This document shows positions 42,136 through 49,203 of a stretch of DNA of 64,000 nucleotides, one piece after another. Numbering within the stretch: position 1 is the first letter of the stretch; each line of letters opens with the position of its first letter. The position numbers and the translations under genes are program-made. Source of the DNA: CAKSQF01 sp051868045 (GTDB taxonomy: Bacteria > Bacillota > Clostridia > Oscillospirales > CAG-272). The DNA is taken from positions 71,458 to 135,457 of the forward strand of contig JBJDZN010000076.1 in NCBI GenBank assembly GCA_051868045.1. The letters run 5' to 3'. Below the pieces are notes generated by a model that had not been told where the DNA came from, ran no database searches, and saw only the letters and a program-made list of their open reading frames with translations.

Positions 42136-43731
42136 GTGAAGCGTAAAGAGAAAAACGGCGTGCTGTCGGGGGTTCTGATTCTGTCGGCGGCGGGGATACT
42201 GGTCAAAATACTGGGCGTTTTCTATAAAATTCCGCTGACCACCCTCCTGGGAGATGACGGAATGGGCTACTTTTCGGGAGCCTATACCATCTATCTCTTC
42301 TTTTATCTGCTGGCAACGGCGGGACTGCCTATTGCACTGTCCATGATGGTTGCCAAGGCGCGGGTGTCCGGGGGACCCGAAGCGGTGCGATCCATTGATC
42401 GGGTGGCGAGCCTGTTGTTCTGGACCCTCGGAATCGTCTTTTCCGCATTGCTGTTTTTCTGCGCCCCTCTGTTTGCCGGGATGATCGGTAACCCGGGAGC
42501 GGCACTGCCCATTGCGGCGATTGCACCGTCGCTCCTGTTTGCCGCCGTTATGGGCGAGGTGCGGGGCTATTTTCAGGGCTTTCAGTTCATGCTTCCCACG
42601 GCACTCTCTCAGATCACGGAGGCGGTGGGAAAGGTGATCTTAGGCGTATTTCTCGCAAATCTGGCACTCAGACGGGGCTATCCTGCTGAAAATGTCGCCG
42701 CATTTGCGATTCTTGGCATCACCATCAGTTCGGGCTTTTCCATGCTGATGCTGCTGATCATGAAGGCGAAATATACCCGCCGCAGAGTGGTCAGACAGGG
42801 ACGGCGGCTCCGGGATTTCACCTCACTGCGGGGGATTCTGTCCGAGCTTGTCCGGATTGCTCTGCCCATCACCCTGAGCAGTTCGGTGATCAGCCTGTCC
42901 GGCGTGCTGGATTTGGTGACGGTGATGCACCGTCTTCAGTCGGTGGGTTATTCGGCAGAGATCGCCAACGCCATCTACGGAAACTATACCGCACTGGCAG
43001 GGTCAATGGTTAATATGCCCATCGTGCTGATCGTCCCCATCTCAACCGGTCTGGTGCCCTATATCACGGCATCGCTGGCGGAGGGAAGACGGGATCGGGT
43101 CCGCACTACGGTCGAGACCGCTCTGAGGTCCACCCTTCTGATCGCCATGCCTGCCGCTTTCGGCATGAGCGCACTGGCAAAGCCCATTCTCTGCCTGCTG
43201 TTCGAGGATGGTGCGGCACAGTCGGCGGCACCTTTGCTGGCGATTCTGGCACCCTCCCTGATTTTTACCGCCCTTGCCAACGTTACCGGTTCCATCCTGC
43301 AATCGGTGGGCGGCATATCCATACCGGTGCTGTCCATGACGGCAGGGGGATGCGTCAAACTGGTGCTGTCCTGGTTTCTCATCGGTAAAATCGGCATCTA
43401 TGGAACGCCTGTCGGCACCTTTTTCTGCTATTTGGTCATCTGCCTGATCAATTTCGGCTTTCTTACGGCAAAGACGGGCGTTCGGATTGGATTTTTCTCT
43501 ACCTTCCTGAAGCCCATGATCGCCGCATTGGTCTGCGGTGCCGTGGCGGGGCTGGGTTACCCACTGTTTTGCCGGTGGATACCGGATGCCTTTGCAACGC
43601 TGTCTGCTATCTTTGTGGGCGGGCTAACGTATCTGTTGGTTCTTCTGCTTATCGGCGGTGTTGAGGATGATGACCTGGCGGTTTTACCCGGCGGAAAGCG
43701 ACTGCTGAGAAAAATGGGCAGGAAAATCTGA
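42136..43731 (+). CDS. spoVB: SpoVB/MurJ-like polysaccharide flippase (stage V sporulation protein B)
   Basis: A 531-residue membrane protein of the MOP/MviN superfamily with about 14 helices. The opening GVLILSAAGILVKILGVFYKIPL is characteristic of SpoVB/YabM flippases, which move lipid-linked peptidoglycan or spore-cortex precursors. GTG at 42136 follows TGGAG by 8 bases. It opens a block ordered spoVB-mazG-rqcP-yabP-yabQ-divIC-yabR, as in B. subtilis, which supports the assignment to the yabM-type position. Confidence 0.88.
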   Translation: MKRKEKNGVLSGVLILSAAGILVKILGVFYKIPLTTLLGDDGMGYFSGAYTIYLFFYLLATAGLPIALSMMVAKARVSGGPEAVRSIDRVASLLFWTLGIVFSALLFFCAPLFAGMIGNPGAALPIAAIAPSLLFAAVMGEVRGYFQGFQFMLPTALSQITEAVGKVILGVFLANLALRRGYPAENVAAFAILGITISSGFSMLMLLIMKAKYTRRRVVRQGRRLRDFTSLRGILSELVRIALPITLSSSVISLSGVLDLVTVMHRLQSVGYSAEIANAIYGNYTALAGSMVNMPIVLIVPISTGLVPYITASLAEGRRDRVRTTVETALRSTLLIAMPAAFGMSALAKPILCLLFEDGAAQSAAPLLAILAPSLIFTALANVTGSILQSVGGISIPVLSMTAGGCVKLVLSWFLIGKIGIYGTPVGTFFCYLVICLINFGFLTAKTGVRIGFFSTFLKPMIAALVCGAVAGLGYPLFCRWIPDAFATLSAIFVGGLTYLLVLLLIGGVEDDDLAVLPGGKRLLRKMGRKI

Positions 43732-43753
43732 AAATCAAAAGGACGAATCAAAA

Positions 43754-44455
43754 ATGGATGAATCAAAAGAGATCGAACGAATCGTGAATCAAAAGAACTA
43801 TGATATGAACGATCTGCTGAACATTATGGAGATTCTGCGGTCCCCTGTGGGCTGTCCGTGGGATCGTGAGCAGACCCATGCCTCCATCCGCAAATGCCTG
43901 ATTGAGGAAACCTACGAGGTTTGCGAGGCGATTGACCGTGACGATGCCGCTATGCTTCGGGAGGAACTGGGGGATCTGCTGCTGCAGGTGGTCTTCCATG
44001 CCAGACTTGCCGAGGAGCAGGGACTGTTTTCCTATTCCGATGTGGTCAACGATATTGCGGCGAAGATGGTGATCCGCCATCCCCATGTGTTCGGCGACGT
44101 GCAGGTGTCGGATACCGACGGGGTCCTGACCAATTGGGACAACATCAAGATGGCAACCAAGCATCAGGAGACGCCGGCTCAGGTGCTGGACAGCGTGGCA
44201 CGAACCCTGCCTTCCCTGATGCGCGCCCAGAAGCTTGCCCATAAGATTCGCAAATATCACCTTGAACAGGAATCCGATGAACTGTCCCGTCTGCTCGGTG
44301 AGACGGAAAAAACCAACCCTGCCCAAACGCCGGGCGAAAAGCTGTTTGCCCTTGCGGCAGAATGCGACCTTGCCGGTGTGGATGCAGAGGAGGAGCTGTC
44401 AGCCCTCTGCGAGACGGTGGTGGACATTGCCAAAAAGGCAGAGAATTGTTCATAA
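43754..44455 (+). CDS. mazG: Nucleoside triphosphate pyrophosphohydrolase MazG
   Basis: A 233-residue house-cleaning NTP pyrophosphatase. The MazG signature is present as CPWDREQTHASI and EETYEVCEAI followed by EELGDLLLQVVFHA, giving the EExxE...ExxD metal site; a second, degenerate MazG half makes up the C-terminal part. It matches yabN of B. subtilis in position, though it lacks the methylase domain that YabN has at its N-terminus. Confidence 0.93.
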   Translation: MDESKEIERIVNQKNYDMNDLLNIMEILRSPVGCPWDREQTHASIRKCLIEETYEVCEAIDRDDAAMLREELGDLLLQVVFHARLAEEQGLFSYSDVVNDIAAKMVIRHPHVFGDVQVSDTDGVLTNWDNIKMATKHQETPAQVLDSVARTLPSLMRAQKLAHKIRKYHLEQESDELSRLLGETEKTNPAQTPGEKLFALAAECDLAGVDAEEELSALCETVVDIAKKAENCS

Positions 44456-44475
44456 AAACTTTACAATATCAAATC

Positions 44476-44504
44476 TTGCCAAGGTAGGGAAAGTGTGATA
44501 TAGT
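44476..44504 (+). promoter_or_regulatory. Promoter of rqcP
   Basis: TTGCCA (44476-44481) and TATAGT (44499-44504) are 17 bases apart, 37 bases before rqcP, so this gene need not depend on read-through from mazG. Confidence 0.7.
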
Positions 44505-44541
44505 ATAAATAGTTTCTGTTTCATTTCAGAAAGGAAAGACC

Positions 44542-44790
44542 ATGCGACTGGATAAATATCTGAAGGTTTCCCGCATCATCAAGCGGAGAACGGTTGCCAA
44601 TGATGCCTGTGATGACGCTCATGTCAGTGTCAACGGACGTCCTGCCAAGGCGTCCTATCAGGTGAAGGAGGGCGACATTGTGGAGATCTCCTTTGGCTCC
44701 CGCACCATGAAAATCCGTGTTCTGAACGTGGCGGAACACGCCCTGAAATCGGATGCTTCCTCCCTCTATGAGGTGCTGACCGAGGAATAA
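44542..44790 (+). CDS. rqcP: S4-domain RNA-binding protein RqcP (YabO/Hsp15 family)
   Basis: An 82-residue S4-domain protein (MRLDKYLKVSRIIKRRT, VSVNGRPAK). In Firmicutes RqcP works with RqcH on stalled 50S subunits, adding alanine tails to incomplete chains. ATG follows AGAAAGGAAAGACC. Its place between mazG and yabP is conserved. Confidence 0.92.
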   Translation: MRLDKYLKVSRIIKRRTVANDACDDAHVSVNGRPAKASYQVKEGDIVEISFGSRTMKIRVLNVAEHALKSDASSLYEVLTEE

Positions 44791-44850
44791 TTTGGGTTTC
44801 CGAAAATGGGAGGCTCTTTTTGTGGGATGCCGACCCCGGTTTGCGGGAAA

Positions 44851-44957
44851 ACGGATTTTTCCGTGAATACACCTGTTTTGCTCTGCATAGAATGGTGCAG
44901 AGGGTAAAAACGGTAGATTTCCCCCACTTGTGCGGGGCAAAAGTAGCTGAAACCGTT
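44851..44957 (+). other. Hairpin-rich non-coding stretch between rqcP and yabP
   Basis: The 201-base gap holds several possible stems on the plus strand: ACGGA/TCCGT (44851-44864); CTCTGCA/TGCAGAG (44881-44902); and AACGGT (44909-44914) with ACCGTT (44952-44957) enclosing CCCC/GGGG (44922-44937). CATAGAAT at 44886-44893 resembles a sporulation-sigma (SigE) -10 box. No reading frame of note is present. A regulatory RNA or a sporulation promoter region are both possible. Confidence 0.4.
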
Positions 44958-44991
44958 GACCTCGAAGAAAATTGAGAGGGGTTTCGCATAC

Positions 44992-45279
44992 ATGAATCAA
45001 AATATTTCTGATAAGGCGGCATCGAAGCATCGGCTGGAGCTGGACGGCAGGAAGGTGCTGACCCTTTCCGGCGTCGAGGACGTGCTGGGATTTGAGGAAA
45101 CCTCGGTGATTCTGTCCACGACCATGGGCATCCTGACCGTGGAGGGCGAGGAACTGCATATCCGTCATATGTCCATGGAGGATGGCAATCTGGTCATCGA
45201 CGGGCGGATCGGCGGAATTATGTATGTGGACAAATCCACCCGTAAAAGCGGTCTTTGGGGCAAAAAGGGAAAGAAATGA
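44992..45279 (+). CDS. yabP: Sporulation protein YabP
   Basis: A 95-residue YabP-family protein (HRLELDGRKVLTLSGVEDVLGF, GGIMYVDKS). YabP is made in the mother cell and is needed with YabQ for normal spore formation in B. subtilis. ATG at 44992 follows GAGAGGGG; the frame is open 36 bases further up. Its stop codon overlaps the yabQ start. Confidence 0.9.
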   Translation: MNQNISDKAASKHRLELDGRKVLTLSGVEDVLGFEETSVILSTTMGILTVEGEELHIRHMSMEDGNLVIDGRIGGIMYVDKSTRKSGLWGKKGKK

Positions 45280-45836
45280 CCCAGTATCTCTCTCAGAAAG
45301 CCCTGTTTTCTCTGTTGTTGACCTCCTTTCCCATGGGGTTTTGCCTGTCTGCCTTCTACGATCTTTTTCGGATCCGCAGACGGTTGATCCCTGGACCCTC
45401 CGGCTTTGTTGCCGGTCTCTGGACGGCGATAGAGGACGTGATCTTCTTTTTATGCGCAGGGGTGTGTACGGTGCTGATGTTCTATCTGCTCAATAATGGG
45501 CAGATACGTGTGCTTGGGCTGGTCGGGCTGATTCCCGGCTTTTTCCTGTGGAGGCTGACCTTCAGCCGACTGCTTTTTTGGGTAGTGGACGGTCTCCTTT
45601 GGCTGATCCGCATCCTGGGAAAATTTTTGTATCAAAAAATATTGCTCCCGCCGGTGCGGTTTATCGCCCGTGCGGCAGCGAGTCAGATTCATAGAATAAC
45701 CGCCTTCCTGGATGAAAAAAGAAGGAGACGGAACACCCGGCGCATCTGCCGGAGGGCGATCCGGGACGCATCATTGGGTTTCGGTGAGGAAAGGACATGG
45801 ATTCGAAATGAAAAAAAGAGGAAATCTTCTGATTAA
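45276..45836 (+). CDS. yabQ: Spore cortex protein YabQ
   Basis: A 186-residue protein with four or five hydrophobic helices in its first 130 residues and a strongly basic C-terminus (KRRRRNTRRICRR). YabQ is a membrane protein needed for cortex formation. ATG at 45276 overlaps the yabP stop (ATGA) and follows AAAAAGGGAAAG. The last 29 bases overlap divIC. Confidence 0.85.
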   Translation: MTQYLSQKALFSLLLTSFPMGFCLSAFYDLFRIRRRLIPGPSGFVAGLWTAIEDVIFFLCAGVCTVLMFYLLNNGQIRVLGLVGLIPGFFLWRLTFSRLLFWVVDGLLWLIRILGKFLYQKILLPPVRFIARAAASQIHRITAFLDEKRRRRNTRRICRRAIRDASLGFGEERTWIRNEKKRKSSD

Positions 45837-46086
45837 GGTGGCAGCGTGTGCGGGCTTTGTCATCGCACTTTACAGCATCATCAATCAACAGTTGGAGACA
45901 AACAAGCTGCAGGTTGAGCTTGCGCAGTTGGAGGCGCAGGTGGAGGCAAATTCCGATGCCAACGATGAGCTGGCATATGAGCTTACCATCGTAGGTACGG
46001 AGGAATACTATCAGCGTGTGGCACGGGAGAAGCTGGGCTATCACCAGTATGACGAAACGATATTTGTCAACGATCAGAAAAGCTGA
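45808..46086 (+). CDS. divIC: Septum formation initiator DivIC/FtsB-like protein
   Basis: A 92-residue bitopic protein: basic start MKKRGNLL, one transmembrane helix (about 7-26) and a coiled coil (about 28-62, rich in Leu, Gln and Glu), then EEYYQRVAREKLGY, the usual end of this family. It joins FtsL and DivIB in the divisome. ATG at 45808 follows GAGGAAAGGAC; it overlaps the yabQ end by 29 bases. Confidence 0.9.
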   Translation: MKKRGNLLIKVAACAGFVIALYSIINQQLETNKLQVELAQLEAQVEANSDANDELAYELTIVGTEEYYQRVAREKLGYHQYDETIFVNDQKS

Positions 46087-46156
46087 TCGGATCAATATAC
46101 GAATTTAGTGATGGGTTCCCGTGGGGGAATCGGGAAAGGTATGGTCAAAAAGGAAT

Positions 46157-46522
46157 ATGCAGACCGAAATCATAGAAGTCGGACAGATTTTGGACGGAAC
46201 AGTGACAAAAATAATGCCTTATGGGGTTTTTGTCTCCCTTCCGGGAGGGAAAAACGGGATGATTCACATATCTCAGGTGGCAAACGGCTATGTGAAGGAT
46301 ATTCATGACGTCCTGTCGGAAAAGCAGGCAGTGCGGGTTAAGGTTCTCAGCATTGAGAATGGGAAAATCGCCCTGACGCTCCGCTTTACCGAGGAAAAGA
46401 AGCCTTCTTTTGAGGATATGATGGCATCCTTTATGAAAACTTCCGGCGAAAAGATTTCCGAAATGGGAACCAAAAACGAGACTCGCCGCAGATCGGGCGG
46501 GGGTAGCAACCGAAGACGCTGA
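46157..46522 (+). CDS. yabR: S1-domain RNA-binding protein, YabR-like
   Basis: A 121-residue protein with one S1 domain (about residues 5-75: VGQILDGTVTKIMPYGVFVSL, NGMIHISQVA, VKVLSIENGKIALTLRF) and a basic Arg/Ser/Gly tail. Position after divIC matches yabR of B. subtilis. The start is uncertain: ATG at 46157 gives the usual N-terminus but its AAAAAGGA is very close (2 bases), and a GTG at 46121 is the alternative. Confidence 0.88.
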   Translation: MQTEIIEVGQILDGTVTKIMPYGVFVSLPGGKNGMIHISQVANGYVKDIHDVLSEKQAVRVKVLSIENGKIALTLRFTEEKKPSFEDMMASFMKTSGEKISEMGTKNETRRRSGGGSNRRR

Positions 46523-46562
46523 AAAAATCCGATCCGGCAAATTGCCAATCAAAGGATTTTCG

Positions 46563-46602
46563 GGGACTTTTCGCGAATTTTCCGAAGAGTCCCTGATTTT
46601 TT
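46563..46602 (+). terminator. Terminator closing the spoVB-yabR block
   Basis: An 11-base stem with one G-T pair (46563-46573 with 46583-46593) and T residues at 46597-46602. Confidence 0.85.
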
Positions 46603-46648
46603 ATTCAATATTCCGGGATAACCAAATGAAATGAGGGAAAGTAAAAAG

Positions 46649-47491
46649 ATGAGAACCGTTACATCCGATCAGATCCGGATCGCTGTCCGGGATCTGTTTC
46701 TGTCAGCAAATCAGATTCTGCCCGATGATGCCGAAAAGTTGATTCATACTTATACCGAAAAGGAGACAAGCCCCCTCGGGAAGGCGGTTTTGTGCCGGAT
46801 CTGCGACAATCTGGATGCCGCCAGAAACTTCGGCGTTCCGATTTGTCAGGATACCGGGATGGCGGTCCTGTTTGCCGAGGTTGGAACCGACGTCCACATC
46901 GAGGGCGACTTCGAGGGCGCAGTCAATGCCGGCGTCGCCGAGGCATATCTGGACGGAAAACTCCGGTGCAGTGTGGTGGCGGAACCTTTTTTTAACCGCA
47001 AAAACACCGGCAACAACACCCCTGCCATCCTTTACACCCGACTGGTACCGGGCGATCAGATTCACCTTCTCGCTGAACCAAAGGGATTTGGCAGTGAGAA
47101 CATGAGTGCCATCCGGATGTTCACCCCCAGTGCCACCCGTGAGGACATCCTCTCATTCGTGCTGGAAACCGTTAAAAAGGCGGGGAGCAATCCCTGTCCT
47201 CCGATTCTGGTGGGCGTGGGTATCGGCGGAACCTTCGATTATTCGGCGGTGCTTGCCAAGAAAGCACTGGCAAGGAGTGTTTCGGTGCGCAATGCCAATC
47301 CCGACTATGCCGCATTGGAGGCGGAACTGCTGGATCGGATCAATCAGTTGGGCATCGGACCCCAGGGATTTGGCGGCGACACGACCGCACTGGGAGTCAA
47401 TGTCGAATATTATCCCACCCATATAGCCGGACTGCCCGTGGCGGTCAACATCAACTGCCACGTCATGCGTCATGCCGAGACGGTGATCTGA
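46649..47491 (+). CDS. Class I fumarate hydratase, alpha subunit
   Basis: A 280-residue protein of the Fe-S-dependent hydro-lyase alpha family (TtdA/FumA N-terminal half), which interconverts fumarate and malate. Cluster-binding cysteines are in PICQDTGMA, in the GSENMSAI region's surroundings and in NPCPPILVGVGIGGTFD. ATG at 46649 follows GAGGGAAAG by 7 bases. The beta subunit normally lies directly downstream, but the next genes are two small membrane proteins and a binding protein, so the beta subunit must be elsewhere if the enzyme works. Tartrate dehydratase alpha is a possible alternative. Confidence 0.87.
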   Translation: MRTVTSDQIRIAVRDLFLSANQILPDDAEKLIHTYTEKETSPLGKAVLCRICDNLDAARNFGVPICQDTGMAVLFAEVGTDVHIEGDFEGAVNAGVAEAYLDGKLRCSVVAEPFFNRKNTGNNTPAILYTRLVPGDQIHLLAEPKGFGSENMSAIRMFTPSATREDILSFVLETVKKAGSNPCPPILVGVGIGGTFDYSAVLAKKALARSVSVRNANPDYAALEAELLDRINQLGIGPQGFGGDTTALGVNVEYYPTHIAGLPVAVNINCHVMRHAETVI

Positions 47492-47513
47492 TGCGAATGA
47501 AAGGGAGAATAAT

Positions 47514-47750
47514 ATGAGCGATTTTTTAAATCATCTGTTCCTTGCAATCATGGGTATTGCCGTGTGTGTTCTTCCATTGGCAGGGCTTGTCTGGATTGTT
47601 ATTTCCGTTCTGAAATTTTTCTTTACCCCGAAAACCGATCGGGACAAGCGTCGCACCCGTGGGATTTTGGCTCTTTTGTCGCTGATTGTGACGGCGGTGT
47701 ATCTGACCGGACTTGTTATCCTGATGACGACCGCAGCATCCCATATGTGA
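47514..47750 (+). CDS. Small membrane protein of unknown function (78 residues)
   Basis: Two hydrophobic helices (about residues 8-36 and 50-72) are separated by a basic loop (TPKTDRDKRRTRG). ATG at 47514 follows AAAGGGAGAATAAT, 22 bases after the fumarase gene. I recognise no family. It is probably co-transcribed with the genes on both sides. Confidence 0.7.
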   Translation: MSDFLNHLFLAIMGIAVCVLPLAGLVWIVISVLKFFFTPKTDRDKRRTRGILALLSLIVTAVYLTGLVILMTTAASHM

Positions 47751-47771
47751 CAGAGAATGGGAGGTTTCTAC

Positions 47772-47909
47772 ATGAGTGATAAACGGTTTCAAAGACTGCT
47801 GTTGATCATTGTCGCCATCGGCGTAGCCGCCACAGTGGCACTTTTGATCTACACGGTCTACCTTTACATGAACTGCTCCATCCTGACCCTCATTGCAAGC
47901 GGGAGGTGA
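47772..47909 (+). CDS. 45-residue single-helix membrane protein
   Basis: A short gene with ATG at 47772, a good ribosome binding site (GGGAGGTTTCTAC) and stop at 47907-47909. The product has a basic start (MSDKRFQR) and one long hydrophobic segment (about 9-32). The ribosome binding site of the next gene (GGGAGG) overlaps its end, as in a compact operon. Function unknown. Confidence 0.65.
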   Translation: MSDKRFQRLLLIIVAIGVAATVALLIYTVYLYMNCSILTLIASGR

Positions 47910-47914
47910 TCAAA

Positions 47915-48874
47915 ATGCGGACAAAGCGTATTCTGATTCTGATTGCCGTTGCTCTTGCTTTCGTCTTGGCGGATCTGTCCATTTGGGTGACCTTCACCAG
48001 ACGCTGTTTGCCTGATACCAGTGAGGGAATGCAGGCAAAATCCATCGAACTGGATAAATATCTGCCTTTTGACGAAAATTCAGAAATCGTCAACATGAAA
48101 GCCGACCTGCCCCTGACCGATGATCTGCCGGTCATCGACGGTGCGGCGGCACTTTATCCCGTGTTTTCCGCCTTCGTGAACGCCTGCTATCCTGCCGATT
48201 CGGTGTCCTTCGACGGCACCGACTTCACGCCGGAAAGTCTTTTGAAGATGAACAATACCCGTGGTGCCTATCAGGCAGTGGTGGACGGGGATTCGGACAT
48301 CGTGATTTGCGCAAAGCCCTCTGCCGAGCAGTTGCAATATGCCGCCGATCATGGAGTGGAACTGGAGCTTGTTCCCATCGGCAGGGAAGCCTTCGTGTTT
48401 CTGGTCAATGCCGAAAATCCCGTGGACAATCTGACCATCGAGCAGATTCGGGGAATCTATACCGGAGAATACACCAACTGGTCGGAACTTGGCGGCGAGA
48501 ATGTTCCCATCAGTCCGCTCCAGCGAAATGAGGGAAGCGGAAGTCAGACAGCATTTCTCTCTTTCATGGGGGATGCTGATCTGAAGAAACCCTACAATAA
48601 CTTTTTCGGTTCCGCCATCGGATTCTCCTTCCGCTATTATGTGGAGGACGTGGTGGAAAGCGGAAATATCAAAATGCTGTCGGTGAACGGGGTCTATCCC
48701 GGTAAGGAAAACATCGCAAACGAAAGCTATCCCATCGTCAGCAATTTCTATGCGGTTTACCGGAAGGACAACGATAACCCGAATATTCCCATCCTGATTC
48801 AGTGGATGCTGTCGGACGAGGGACAGCGTATCATTGAGGAAACCGGATATTCATCGGTGAGAACAGAACCATAA
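47915..48874 (+). CDS. PstS-like substrate-binding protein with an N-terminal anchor
   Basis: A 319-residue protein of the PBP-like (PstS) type II binding fold: DGAAALYPVFSAFVNA, an LLKMNNTRGAYQAVVDGDSDIVIC segment and IRGIYTGEYTNWSELGG with RNEGSGSQTAF, the usual oxyanion-binding loops. The N-terminus has one hydrophobic helix (about 5-24) without a lipobox Cys. ATG at 47915 follows GGGAGG. No pstC, pstA or pstB is near. It could sense or bind phosphate rather than feed a transporter. Confidence 0.78.
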   Translation: MRTKRILILIAVALAFVLADLSIWVTFTRRCLPDTSEGMQAKSIELDKYLPFDENSEIVNMKADLPLTDDLPVIDGAAALYPVFSAFVNACYPADSVSFDGTDFTPESLLKMNNTRGAYQAVVDGDSDIVICAKPSAEQLQYAADHGVELELVPIGREAFVFLVNAENPVDNLTIEQIRGIYTGEYTNWSELGGENVPISPLQRNEGSGSQTAFLSFMGDADLKKPYNNFFGSAIGFSFRYYVEDVVESGNIKMLSVNGVYPGKENIANESYPIVSNFYAVYRKDNDNPNIPILIQWMLSDEGQRIIEETGYSSVRTEP

Positions 48875-48878
48875 AAAT

Positions 48879-48916
48879 AAGGGCTGAAGACAAGCGTTTC
48901 GCTTTCTTCAGCCCTT
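48879..48916. terminator. Terminator between convergent genes
   Basis: AAGGGCTGAAGA (48879-48890) pairs with TCTTCAGCCCTT (48905-48916). On the minus strand the stem is followed by a T-rich stretch (TTATTTTTATGG), so it suits the acyl carrier protein transcript best. Confidence 0.8.
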
Positions 48917-48961
48917 ATGATTGGGTTCCAACGAAAGAGGAAAACAAGTAAAACGGGATCG

Positions 48962-49198
48962 TTATTTTTGAGATGCGGCGATATTCTCAGCCAGATCGCC
49001 GACGGTGTGCATCTTGATCAGCTCGTCGTCCGGAACATAGTAGCCGTACTTTTCTTCCACCGCCATCAGCAGTTCCACGATGTCAAGGGAATCTGCACCC
49101 AGATCGTAGAGCAGATCGCTGTCTTCGGTGATGTCCTCAGAAGGGAGTTTGCAGAGTTCTGACAGTCTTTTCTGCAAAAAGGCAAGAATTTCATCCAT
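48962..49198 (-). CDS. acpP: Acyl carrier protein
   Basis: A 78-residue carrier protein with the phosphopantetheine-attachment serine in GADSLDIVELLMAVEEKYG (about residue 36). It starts 5 bases after the stop of an ABC exporter gene, on the same strand, and is the last gene before a terminator. No fatty-acid synthesis genes are near, so it may be a second, specialised carrier; the transferase at 23082-23555 could modify it. Confidence 0.92.
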   Translation of the reverse strand: MDEILAFLQKRLSELCKLPSEDITEDSDLLYDLGADSLDIVELLMAVEEKYGYYVPDDELIKMHTVGDLAENIAASQK

Positions 49199-49203
49199 GT
49201 TTC

